Source of the DNA: Streptomyces cinnamoneus
GTDB lineage: Bacteria > Actinomycetota > Actinomycetes > Streptomycetales > Streptomycetaceae
DNA length: 55,184 nt
Reading direction: 5' to 3'
Assembly (NCBI RefSeq): GCF_014650495.1
Contig: NZ_BMVB01000030.1
Span: forward strand, 1 to 55,184
Shown: piece by piece, positions 42,732-50,566 of the stretch
Numbering within the stretch: the first letter of the stretch is position 1
How the letters are laid out: each line of letters opens with the position of its first letter
The notes under the pieces: model-generated
Databases searched by the model: none
Told to the model about the DNA's origin: nothing
The model's input: the letters and a program-made list of their open reading frames with translations, nothing else
Translations under genes and position numbers: made by a program

Positions 42732-43418
42732 ATGACCACCGTGCCTTTCCTGTTGCTGATCGAGGACGACGACGCCATCCGCACGGCTCTCGAATTCTCC
42801 CTGTCCCGCCAGGGTCACCGTGTGGTGACCGCGGCGACGGGCGAGGACGGCCTGAAGATGCTGCGCGAGCAGCGGCCGGATCTGATCGTGCTGGACGTCA
42901 TGCTGCCCGGGATCGACGGCTTCGAGGTGTGCCGCCGCATCCGGCGCACCGACCAGCTGCCGATCATCCTGCTCACCGCCCGCAACGACGACATCGACGT
43001 GGTCGTCGGACTGGAGTCCGGGGCGGACGACTACGTGGTCAAGCCCGTGCAGGGCCGGGTGCTGGACGCCCGGATCCGCGCGGTGCTGCGCCGCGGGGAG
43101 CGGGAGTCCAGCGACTCGGCCTCGTTCGGTTCGCTGGTGATCGACCGGTCGGCGATGACGGTGACGAAGAACGGCCAGGACCTTCAGCTGACCCCGACCG
43201 AGCTGCGGCTGCTGCTGGAGCTCAGCCGCCGGCCGGGGCAGGCGCTGTCGCGCCAGCAGTTGCTGCGGCTGGTGTGGGAGCACGACTACCTGGGCGACTC
43301 CCGGCTGGTGGACGCCTGCGTCCAGCGGCTGCGCGCCAAGGTCGAGGACGTGCCGTCGTCGCCGACGCTGATCCGTACGGTCCGGGGGGTCGGTTACCGC
43401 CTGGACGCCCCGCAGTAG
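42732..43418 (+). CDS. afsQ1: Response regulator AfsQ1
   Basis: 228 aa, OmpR/PhoB type. Receiver with acidic pair EDDD (11-14), phospho-acceptor Asp55 in VLDVML and Lys104 in ADDYVVKP; C-terminal winged helix with LTPTELRLLLELSRRPGQ and the recognition helix around DSRLVDACVQRLRAKVE. Known as regulator of antibiotic production and nitrogen/phosphate metabolism in S. coelicolor. First gene of the afsQ1-afsQ2-lipoprotein operon and divergent from sigQ. Confidence 0.95.
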   Translation: MTTVPFLLLIEDDDAIRTALEFSLSRQGHRVVTAATGEDGLKMLREQRPDLIVLDVMLPGIDGFEVCRRIRRTDQLPIILLTARNDDIDVVVGLESGADDYVVKPVQGRVLDARIRAVLRRGERESSDSASFGSLVIDRSAMTVTKNGQDLQLTPTELRLLLELSRRPGQALSRQQLLRLVWEHDYLGDSRLVDACVQRLRAKVEDVPSSPTLIRTVRGVGYRLDAPQ

Positions 43419-43466
43419 GACCGAGCAGCAGCGCGAGCGGCCCGCAGTACCCGTAGGACTTCCGTA

Positions 43467-45044
43467 GTGCAGAGGACAGAGAGTTCAGTGACACAAGAGC
43501 CCGGTCGGGGGCGGGGCTGGGCATCGGCCACGAACGTCATGAAGCTGAGCATGCGGTGGATCAGTCTGCGGCTGCGGCTGATGCTCGTCTTCGCGCTGGT
43601 GGCCCTGGCCGCCGCCGTGTCGGCGTCGGCCATCGCGTACTGGCTCAACCGTGACGCGGTCCTCACCCGTACCCAGAACGCCGCCCTGGACGACTTCCGC
43701 AAGTCGCTCCAGGACAACACCGGCTCGCTGCCGCTGAGCCCGACCTGCCCGGAGCTGCAGGAGGCCGCGGACCGGATGGCGGCCACCTCGCAGAAGTACG
43801 AGGTGCTGCTGATCGGCACGGTCAAGGGCGGCGGCGACTGCGCCGCCCCCTCGGACCGCGACCTGTTCACGCTGGGGGTGGTGCCCAAGACCCTGGTCAC
43901 CGCCGTCAACCGGGAGCGCAAGGTCGACGACTCCAACCCCTACCCGTACCACCTGTACTGGCAGCGGATCACGCTCGACGGCAAGCCCTACCTGGTGGGC
44001 GGCGCGAAGGTCATCGGCGGCGGGCCCACCGGCTACCTGCTGAAGTCGCTGGACAACGAGCGCGCCGACCTCAACTCGCTGGCCTGGTCGCTGGGGATCG
44101 CGACCGGCCTCGCCCTGATCGGCTCGGCCCTGCTCGCGCAGGCCGCCGCCTCGACGGTGCTGCGGCCCGTGCAGCGGCTCGGCGACGCGGCCCGCAGGCT
44201 GGGCGAGGGCAAGCTGGACACGCGCCTGCAGGTGTCGGGCACCGACGAGCTGGCCGACCTGTCGCGCACCTTCAACAGGACCGCGGAGTCGCTGGAGAAG
44301 CGGGTGGAGGAGCTGAGCGCGCGGGAGGCGGCCAGCCGCCGTTTCGTCGCCGACATGTCGCACGAACTGCGCACCCCGCTCACGGCCATCACCGCGGTGA
44401 CCGAGGTGCTGGAGGACGAGGCGGACAACCTCGACCCGATGATCGCGCCCGCGGTGCAGCTCGTGGTGAGCGAGACCCGCCGACTGAACGACCTGGTGGA
44501 GAACCTGATGGAGGTCACCCGCTTCGACGCGGGCACGGCCCGGCTGGTCCTGGACGACGTGGACATCGCCGACCAGATCACGGCGTGCATCGACGCGCGG
44601 GCCTGGCTGGACGCCGTCGAACTCGACGCCGAGCGCGGAACCATGGCCCGGCTCGACCCGCGCCGCCTGGACGTGATCCTCGCCAACCTCATCGGCAACG
44701 CGCTCAAGCACGGCGGCTCGCCGGTGCGGGTGTCGGTGCGGCAGACGGACGACTCGCTGGTCATCGCGGTGCGCGACCACGGCCCCGGCATCCCCGAGGA
44801 CGTCCTGCCGCACGTCTTCGACCGCTTTTACAAGGCGAGCGCCTCGCGCCCGCGCTCCGAGGGCAGCGGCCTGGGCCTGTCCATCGCCCTGGAGAACGCC
44901 CACATCCACGGCGGCGAGATCACCGCCGCGAACTCGGCGGAGGGCGGGGCCGTCTTCACGCTCACCCTGCCCCGGGACGCCTCCGGCGTCACGGACGACG
45001 GGAGCACGCCGCCCGGCGGCGCGGCCGAGGGGAGCGCGGAGTGA
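43467..45044 (+). CDS. afsQ2: Sensor histidine kinase AfsQ2
   Basis: 525 aa from GTG 43467 (AGGA eight bases upstream); a second GTG at 43488 would remove seven residues. TM1 near residues 35-58, extracytoplasmic sensor segment (about 60-205), TM2 near 206-228, a HAMP domain, and HisKA with RRFVADMSHELRTPL (phospho-His299). The ATPase domain holds NLIGNALKHGG, RDHGPGIPEDVL and GSGLGLSIALENAHIHGG. It phosphorylates AfsQ1. The stop overlaps the start of the lipoprotein gene (GTGA). Confidence 0.95.
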   Translation: MQRTESSVTQEPGRGRGWASATNVMKLSMRWISLRLRLMLVFALVALAAAVSASAIAYWLNRDAVLTRTQNAALDDFRKSLQDNTGSLPLSPTCPELQEAADRMAATSQKYEVLLIGTVKGGGDCAAPSDRDLFTLGVVPKTLVTAVNRERKVDDSNPYPYHLYWQRITLDGKPYLVGGAKVIGGGPTGYLLKSLDNERADLNSLAWSLGIATGLALIGSALLAQAAASTVLRPVQRLGDAARRLGEGKLDTRLQVSGTDELADLSRTFNRTAESLEKRVEELSAREAASRRFVADMSHELRTPLTAITAVTEVLEDEADNLDPMIAPAVQLVVSETRRLNDLVENLMEVTRFDAGTARLVLDDVDIADQITACIDARAWLDAVELDAERGTMARLDPRRLDVILANLIGNALKHGGSPVRVSVRQTDDSLVIAVRDHGPGIPEDVLPHVFDRFYKASASRPRSEGSGLGLSIALENAHIHGGEITAANSAEGGAVFTLTLPRDASGVTDDGSTPPGGAAEGSAE

Positions 45045-45634
45045 GACTCGCCGACACCACCCGTGCGGCGGCCGTCGCGGCCGGCCTGCTGCTGCTCACC
45101 GGCTGCGGCATCCGCGGCACGGCCGTGCCCGTGGACGCCGGGAGCGCGCCCTCGCGCGCGACCTGCGTCGCCCGCTCCGGCCACCAGAACACGGCGGCGC
45201 CGGGCAGCTCCGCGTACTCCGTCCAGCTCGTGTGCTCCTCGCAGCTCCTGCCGGTGACCCGGACGGTCGCCGTTCCGGAGGAGGGGGACGCCACGGCGAT
45301 CGCCCGGGCGCTCCTCGACGAGCTGCGCCGCCAGCCCTCGCCCTCCGAGGAGGAGGCCGGCTTCTCCACCGACGTGCCGCAGCGGCTGTCGGTCGCCGGG
45401 CCGCGCAGCGGCGACCCGGAGGGGACGCTGCGCCTGAACACGGCGCCGGACGAGCTGCCCCCGCTGGGGCTGGCGCAGCTGGTGTGCACGTACGCCGGGA
45501 CCCGCGCGGCCGACGGGCACAGCACGGTGATCCTGGGCGGGCCGGGCGAGGACAAGCCGCGCGGCTACGCCTGCACGGAGGAGGCGCGGACCCGTCCGGA
45601 GACGGTTCAGGGCTCCGGTGGCGCCGTCTCCTGA
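45041..45634 (+). CDS. Lipoprotein of the AfsQ operon
   Basis: 197 aa from GTG 45041, overlapping the afsQ2 stop. Signal with lipobox LLTGC (Cys22), then a Ser/Pro/Ala-rich mature part with further cysteines (VARSGH, VCSSQLLPV, LVCTYAG, YACTEEA) that may form two disulfides. The operon position and lipid anchor suggest it senses or presents a signal to AfsQ2, as proposed for the SCO4905 homologue. Function not established. Confidence 0.85.
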   Translation: MRLADTTRAAAVAAGLLLLTGCGIRGTAVPVDAGSAPSRATCVARSGHQNTAAPGSSAYSVQLVCSSQLLPVTRTVAVPEEGDATAIARALLDELRRQPSPSEEEAGFSTDVPQRLSVAGPRSGDPEGTLRLNTAPDELPPLGLAQLVCTYAGTRAADGHSTVILGGPGEDKPRGYACTEEARTRPETVQGSGGAVS

Positions 45635-45692
45635 CAACGGGCGCTGACTCTCTGTACCCGGCTGCGGAACCGCGCGCCCCGCGCACCGCGTC

Positions 45693-46256
45693 ATGGGGGG
45701 CGTGCAGCGTCATGGCTACGGCGGTTCGCCCGCCCTCCGATACCGCTACCGCGTGGCGGGCTGTGTCCTCCTGTCCGCCCATCTCCTGGTGGTCGGCTGG
45801 CTCGCTCTGCGGCCGCTGACCGCACCGTGGGTGACCGCCGCGCACCTGGAGCCGCTGGCCACGATCCGGGCCGATCTGGCGCTGGGTCCGTGGGGGGCGG
45901 TGCGGACGATCGGGGCGGGGCTGCTGCCGTTCGCGCCGCTGGGGGTGCTGCTGCCCTGGGCGGGAGGCCGGATCGTCGCGTCGACGCCGGTGTCGCTGGC
46001 CCGGACGGTCTTCACCGCGGCGATGGTCTCGCTGGTCCTGCAGGTCGTGCAGGGGGGTGTGGTCGGCCAGGTCCTGGACGTCGACGCGCTGCTGCTGAAC
46101 GTCACCGGCGTGACCGTCGCGCACCTGGCCGTCGTCCCCGCGGTACGGGCGCGCCTCCGCCGCAGGGGCGAGGCGGGCCCTACCCGGGCCGTCCGCCGGG
46201 AGGAGCCGGACCGGGGTCTGACCCCGACGATCCCCAGGGTCGGGATCGCTCCCTAG
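45693..46256 (+). CDS. VanZ-family membrane protein
   Basis: 187 aa. Transmembrane helices near LLSAHLLVVGWLALRPL, NLLPF-like GAGLLPFAPLGVLLPWAG, TVFTAAMVSLVLQVVQGGVV and the VDALLLNVTGVTVAHLAVV segment, the VanZ pattern (LPFxP...D.xD.xxN). VanZ confers low-level teicoplanin resistance by an unclear route; most actinobacterial members have no tested role. Start ATG 45693 (alternative GTG 45702). Same strand as the afsQ operon, 58 bp downstream. Confidence 0.88.
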   Translation: MGGVQRHGYGGSPALRYRYRVAGCVLLSAHLLVVGWLALRPLTAPWVTAAHLEPLATIRADLALGPWGAVRTIGAGLLPFAPLGVLLPWAGGRIVASTPVSLARTVFTAAMVSLVLQVVQGGVVGQVLDVDALLLNVTGVTVAHLAVVPAVRARLRRRGEAGPTRAVRREEPDRGLTPTIPRVGIAP

Positions 46257-46357
46257 AGTGACGCTGCGCCGGGGCCGGCGGCCGTAGCGTTGAGGACATC
46301 GGGAGACGTTCCCGCACCTCGACGCTGAGACGCCACGACGCTGAAGGAGTCACCGCC

Positions 46358-46570
46358 ATGTCCGCTCCGCTGGTCCGCCCCCGTCACCACAGGATGATCG
46401 CCGGAGTCTGCGCGGGTCTGGCCGAGCGCTTCGGCACTTCCCGGACGACGATGCGGGTCATCTTCCTCCTGTCGTGCCTGCTGCCCGGCCCGCAGTTCCT
46501 GCTCTACATCGCGCTGTGGATCCTGATGCCGGAGGAGGGCAGCCGGCGGGCCGCCGCCAAGAGCTGGTGA
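46358..46570 (+). CDS. PspC-domain small membrane protein
   Basis: 70 aa. RHHRMIAGVCAGLAERFG is the PspC N-terminal signature, followed by a transmembrane helix FLLSCLLPGPQFLLYIALWIL ending in MPEE. PspC-type proteins respond to membrane stress; this short form has only the domain itself. ATG 46358 has GAAGGAG upstream. Confidence 0.92.
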   Translation: MSAPLVRPRHHRMIAGVCAGLAERFGTSRTTMRVIFLLSCLLPGPQFLLYIALWILMPEEGSRRAAAKSW

Positions 46571-46611
46571 TGCCCGGGCCGCCCCCGGTGCGGCCGTCCG
46601 GTGCGACGCGC

Positions 46612-46644
46612 GGGCCGCGCACCCCTCGAAGGGGTGCGCGGCCC
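46612..46644. terminator. Terminator between PspC gene and the secreted-protein gene
   Basis: Perfect 15-bp stem 46612-46626 / 46630-46644 with loop CGA, in convergent space; useful for both genes. Confidence 0.93.
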
Positions 46645-46679
46645 GTCGTGCCGTCCGTCCCGTGTGCGGTGCCGGTGCC

Positions 46680-47069
46680 TCAGCGCATGTTGGGCGTCCC
46701 CAGGCCAGGCAGGGAGATCCCGTTGGGGGCGATGGCCTTGGTGGGCAGGGCGCCGAGCAGGCCCGCGTTGCCCTTGTTGTCGTTCGGCGCGAGCCTCTCG
46801 GTGGGCAGGTTGGGGGCGATGGCGACGTCGACGGCCCTGGCCGTCTGCTCCAGGACCCCGGAGGCGACCAGCCTGTTCGCGGCGACGAGCAGCGGCCCGC
46901 CGGCCGGGGCCGCCGGGGCGAGCTGCTCGATGGGGAGCCCCTTCGACGCGCCCGTGGCGGTGGTGGTGACGGCCTCCAGCGCGTCGGCGGAGGCGGTGCC
47001 CGCGGCGCCGACGGCGATGGCGGCACCGACAACGGCGGCGCCAAGGGCCTTGAGGGATGCCTGCTTCAT
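46680..47069 (-). CDS. Small secreted protein
   Basis: 129 aa from ATG 47069. Signal peptide MKQASLKALGAAVVGAAIAVG, cleavage near ASA-DA. The mature part is rich in LAPxxPxGGPLL and LPTERLAP turns and ends LPGLGTPNMR. Streptomyces carry many proteins of this kind (often wrongly labelled ATP-binding). No function is known. Followed by a strong terminator; the upstream region runs to the adenosine deaminase terminator. Confidence 0.78.
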   Translation of the reverse strand: MKQASLKALGAAVVGAAIAVGAAGTASADALEAVTTTATGASKGLPIEQLAPAAPAGGPLLVAANRLVASGVLEQTARAVDVAIAPNLPTERLAPNDNKGNAGLLGALPTKAIAPNGISLPGLGTPNMR

Positions 47070-47221
47070 CAGTTGTGTCCTCGTGACGGGGAATGCGGGG
47101 AGCAACGGAAAATGCCGAGCGGCACGCAACCTAGCCACGAGTGCGGTGGGCACGCAATCACTGACACGGCCGGGATGTAAATCCCGGCCGTATCCACCGG
47201 TACCTTCACCGTATTTTCCAC

Positions 47222-47245
47222 CGGGCCGGCCCACGGGCCGGCCCG
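47222..47245 (-). terminator. Hairpin after adenosine deaminase
   Basis: Two abutting GGGCCGGCCC palindromes (CGGGCCGGCCC, then GGGCCGGCCCG) that can form a stem with a tiny loop or two small ones, 16 bp after the stop of add on the minus strand. Confidence 0.65.
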
Positions 47246-47260
47246 AAAAGGAATTGCTGG

Positions 47261-48409
47261 TCAGGCCGTTCCGCCCGGCGTCCGGTCGAAGAGCCACTCG
47301 GACTTCAGCTCGGCGTAGCCCGGCTTGATGACCTCGTTGATCATGGCCAGACGTTCATCGAATGGGATGAACGCCGACTTCATCGCGTTGACGGTGAACC
47401 ACTGCATGTCGTCCAGCGAATAGCCGAACGCCTTGACCAGGTGCTCGAATTCACGGCTCATGCTGGTGCCGCTCATCAGACGATTATCGGTGTTCACCGT
47501 CAGTCGGAAGTGCAGCTTACGGAGAAGACCGATGGGGTGCTCTTCGTATGAATCCGCAGCGGCGGTCTGGAGGTTGGAGGTGGGGCACATTTCCAGCGGA
47601 ATGCGCTTGTCGCGCACGTAGGACGCCAGGCGGCCGAGCGTGACCGTGCCGTCCTCGGCGACCTCGATGTCGTCGATGATGCGCACGCCGTGACCGAGCC
47701 GGTCGGCACCGCACCACTGCAGGGCCTGCCAGATCGAGGGCAGGCCGAACGCCTCGCCGGCGTGGATCGTGAAGTGGTTGTTCTCGCGCTTGAGGTACTC
47801 GAACGCGTCCAGGTGGCGGGTGGGCGGGAAGCCCGCCTCGGCGCCCGCGATGTCGAAGCCGGCCACGCCGGAGTCGCGGTACTTGTTGGCCAGCTCGGCG
47901 ATCTCCAGCGCCCGGGCCGCGTGCCGCATCGCGGTCAGCAGCGCGCCGACGCGGATGCGGTGGCCGTTGGCGCGCGCCCGGCGCTCGCCCTCCCGGAAGC
48001 CCTCGTTCACGGCCTCGACGACCTCGTCGAGGCTGAGGCCCTTCTCCACGTGCAGCTCGGGGGCGTAGCGCACCTCGGCGTAGACGACGCCGTCCTCGGC
48101 CAGGTCCTCGGCGCACTCGGCGGCCACCCGGACCAGCGCCTCGCGGGTCTGCATGACGGCGCAGGTGTGGGCGAAGGTCTCCAGGTAGCGCTCCAGCGAC
48201 CCGGAGTCGGCGGCCTCGCGGAACCAGACACCCAGCCGGTCCGGGTCCGTCTCGGGCAGCTTGTCGTACCCCACCTGGGCGGCGAGGTCGATGACCGTCC
48301 CGGGCCGCACTCCACCGTCGAGGTGGTCGTGGAGCAGCACCTTGGGCGCGCGACGGATCTGATCGGGTGAAGGCCGGGAGGCCGGCCGGGAGAAGGTCTC
48401 GCTCGTCAT
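47261..48409 (-). CDS. add: Adenosine deaminase
   Basis: 382 aa from ATG 48409; a longer frame to 48502 would run through the operator. Zinc ligands HDH (27-29, in LLHDHLDGG), THAGE region FTIHAGEAFGLPS, and a CPTSNLQT and TVNTDNRLM tail with the catalytic Asp. Converts adenosine/deoxyadenosine to inosine, feeding purine nucleoside phosphorylase. The ATCTACGCGCGTAG operator is 17 bp before the start, linking it to the distant pnp and deoC genes. Divergent from the hydrolase-like gene. Confidence 0.95.
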   Translation of the reverse strand: MTSETFSRPASRPSPDQIRRAPKVLLHDHLDGGVRPGTVIDLAAQVGYDKLPETDPDRLGVWFREAADSGSLERYLETFAHTCAVMQTREALVRVAAECAEDLAEDGVVYAEVRYAPELHVEKGLSLDEVVEAVNEGFREGERRARANGHRIRVGALLTAMRHAARALEIAELANKYRDSGVAGFDIAGAEAGFPPTRHLDAFEYLKRENNHFTIHAGEAFGLPSIWQALQWCGADRLGHGVRIIDDIEVAEDGTVTLGRLASYVRDKRIPLEMCPTSNLQTAAADSYEEHPIGLLRKLHFRLTVNTDNRLMSGTSMSREFEHLVKAFGYSLDDMQWFTVNAMKSAFIPFDERLAMINEVIKPGYAELKSEWLFDRTPGGTA

Positions 48410-48425
48410 CTCGGCACTGTAGCCC

Positions 48426-48439
48426 CTACGCGCGTAGAT
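48426..48439. promoter_or_regulatory. Palindromic operator upstream of adenosine deaminase
   Basis: CTACGCGCGTAGAT on the plus strand, i.e. ATCTACGCGCGTAG in the gene's direction, with 3 further matching bases at its flanks to the pnp site (ACATCTACGCGCGTAGG in both). 17 bp before ATG 48409. Confidence 0.72.
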
Positions 48440-48513
48440 GTACGCGAACGATACGGAACAGTGACCCATCGGCGGGGTGGACACCACCCGTCCTTCTGCC
48501 ATCGTTGTCTGCC

Positions 48514-49308
48514 ATGGTGCAGCAAGCGTTGCCGCAGCGAGATCCAGAAGGTCCGGCGGACCCGCGACCGGCGGCCCGCCTCGGAAAACCGCTCGGAGCC
48601 GGCCCCATCGGGAACGCCGTGCACGGGGTGGCCCTGTTGCTCCCCGACGGCAGCGCCACCGGAATACGCCGCCCCTCGCGCTTCGCGCCGGCCGCGCAGC
48701 GGCCGCTGGCCCGCCGGCTGACCCGGGCGGGCGGGGACGAGGGCCTGGTCGTCCACGTCCTCCACTACCGCCACCGCGGCTGGAACGGTCCGGCGGCCCA
48801 TCCCGTGCAGGACACGGAGTGGGCGGCCGAGGAGGTGGTGCGGCGCTACGGCGACGTACCGGTCTGTCTGATCGGTACGGGCATGGGCGCCCGCGCCGCG
48901 CTCCGGGCCGCCGGGCACCCGGCCGTCACCTCGGTGCTGGCGCTCGCGCCCTGGCTGCCGGATCCGGAGGCGGTGCTCGATCCCGACCCGGTGCGGCAGC
49001 TCGCGGGCCGGCAGGTGCTGCTGGTGCACGGCACCAACGACGAGCGCACGGACCCGGACCTGTCCTACCGGCTGGCCGAACGGGCCAAGAAGATCAACAG
49101 GAACGTGTGCCGCTTCGAGGTCCACTCGGACGGCCACGCCCTGCGCCAGCACCGCCCCGAAGTGCAGGCCCTGGTGGCCGACTTCGTCCGCGGCGCGCTC
49201 TTCGCCCACCCCTACGCCCGCCCGGTGGCCGACGCGCTGGCGGCTCCTCCGCCCCTGGGCCTGCGCATGCCTCTGGCCTCCGGCTTCGGCCAGTCACTGC
49301 GGCACTGA
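48514..49308 (+). CDS. Alpha/beta-hydrolase-fold protein without the nucleophile serine
   Basis: 264 aa from ATG 48514. Fold markers: VHGVALLLPDG strand, FAPAAQRPLARRL, the nucleophile elbow CLIGTGMGARAAL, strand VLLVHGTNDERTDPDLS with the acid position and SDGHALRQHRPEV with the His. At the elbow the family pattern G-x-S-x-G reads G-T-G-M-G, so Ser is Gly and hydrolysis by the usual route is impossible. It may be a binding or scaffold protein or use another mechanism. The Asp and His are kept. Divergent from add. Confidence 0.8.
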   Translation: MVQQALPQRDPEGPADPRPAARLGKPLGAGPIGNAVHGVALLLPDGSATGIRRPSRFAPAAQRPLARRLTRAGGDEGLVVHVLHYRHRGWNGPAAHPVQDTEWAAEEVVRRYGDVPVCLIGTGMGARAALRAAGHPAVTSVLALAPWLPDPEAVLDPDPVRQLAGRQVLLVHGTNDERTDPDLSYRLAERAKKINRNVCRFEVHSDGHALRQHRPEVQALVADFVRGALFAHPYARPVADALAAPPPLGLRMPLASGFGQSLRH

Positions 49309-49331
49309 CCGGGGCTCCGCCCCGGACCCCG

Positions 49332-49418
49332 GTCCTCAATCGCCGGACGGGCTGGTTTCCCGGCTTGTCCGGCGCTTGAGGACAAGCAGCACCACCGGCC
49401 CGTCCGGCGCTTGAGGAC
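49332..49418. repeat. Streptomyces REP-like palindromic repeat
   Basis: Inverted unit GTCCTCAATCGCCGGACGGG (49332-49351) against CCGGCGCTTGAGGAC copies at 49369-49383 and 49404-49418. This CGCCGGACGGG / CCGTCCGGCG family, often preceded by GGGGCTCCGCCCC as here (49311-49323), is very widespread in Streptomyces intergenic DNA. It lies between the hydrolase 3' end and the LysR 3' end (convergent) and probably acts as a terminator. Confidence 0.85.
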
Positions 49419-49498
49419 AAGAAACGGTGAAAGGGCGGGGCAGGGGCAAGATCCCCCCAGGCCCCGGCACGGGCACACGGCACCGGCACCGGCACCGC

Positions 49499-50503
49499 CT
49501 AGCGGTGCAGCAACAACTGCCCCCGCCGCGACAGCAAAAACCGCTTGAAGGCCGCAACGGGCGCCGTGTCCGGATGCCCGTCCAGCCACGCCACCCCGAT
49601 CTCGCGAACGGCCCGCGGCGCAGTCACCGTCAGCTCCACCACTCCCGGCCGCGGCACCGCGGGCGGCGGCAGCAGCCCCACCCCGAGGCCCGCCGCCACG
49701 AGCCCCCGCAGCGTCTCCGGGTCCTCCCCCTCGAACGCCACCTTCGGCACGAACCCCGCCTCCGCGCACAGCGCGTCGGTGATGCGCCGCAGCCCGTATC
49801 CCGGTTCGAGGGTGACGAACAGTTCCCCGGCCGCCTCCGCGAGCCGGATCCGCTTGCGCACCGCCAGCGGGTGATCGTCCGGCACCACCAGCCGCAGCTT
49901 CTGCTCGTCGAGCCGGCGCGCGACCAGGTCCGGCGCGTCCGGCACCGGCGACGTCAGGCACAGGTCGAGGTCACCGTCGCGCAGGCGCTCGATCATCGCC
50001 TCGCCGTAGTTCTGGAAGAGCTGGAAGCGCACGCGCGGATGGTCGGTGCGGAAGGCCCGGATGAGTTCGGGTACGGTCTCGGAGCCCATCGTGTGCAGGA
50101 AGCCGAACGCGACCTTGCCGGTCGACGGGTCGGCGTCGGCCCGTACGGCCTCGGCGGCTCGGTCGACCTCGGCCAGGGCGCGCTCGACGGAGCCGAGGAA
50201 GGCACGGCCGGCCGCGGTGAGCGAGACCGTGCGGCCGTGCCGGGCGAAGAGGTCGACGCCCAGGTCGTGTTCGAGCCGGGCCATGGAGCGGCTGAGCGTC
50301 GACTGCGGCATGCCGAGCTGCTGGGCGGCGCGCGTGACGTGCTCGTGGCGGGCGACGGCCACGAACTGGGCCAGACGCGGCGTCAGAGTGGTGGCCCAGG
50401 AGCCCGCCTCCAGTTCGGCCGTTGCCGGCACGTCAGAGTTTTGGGTAACACTCCTGTTGCCAATTGGTGACAGAGACACCCGTGACCTGCGGTCATGCTG
50501 CAT
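49499..50503 (-). CDS. LysR-family transcriptional regulator
   Basis: 334 aa if ATG 50503 is used; in-frame GTG 50431 (310 aa) is about as likely since neither has a good SD, and LysR proteins are usually 290-310 aa. HTH: RLAQFVAVARHEHVTRAAQQL and GMPQSTLSRSMARLEHDLGVDLFARHGR. The effector domain has FGFLHTMGSETVPELIRAF, DLDLCLTSPVPDAP and GLVAAGLGVGLLP. Divergent from an MFS transporter, the usual target-gene arrangement for LysR exporters' regulators. Confidence 0.9.
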   Translation of the reverse strand: MQHDRRSRVSLSPIGNRSVTQNSDVPATAELEAGSWATTLTPRLAQFVAVARHEHVTRAAQQLGMPQSTLSRSMARLEHDLGVDLFARHGRTVSLTAAGRAFLGSVERALAEVDRAAEAVRADADPSTGKVAFGFLHTMGSETVPELIRAFRTDHPRVRFQLFQNYGEAMIERLRDGDLDLCLTSPVPDAPDLVARRLDEQKLRLVVPDDHPLAVRKRIRLAEAAGELFVTLEPGYGLRRITDALCAEAGFVPKVAFEGEDPETLRGLVAAGLGVGLLPPPAVPRPGVVELTVTAPRAVREIGVAWLDGHPDTAPVAAFKRFLLSRRGQLLLHR

Positions 50504-50566
50504 GGGATCGATTATGGCGAGTCTGTGCATTGGACGCATCAGATGCAGGCTGCATACGGTTTTCCC

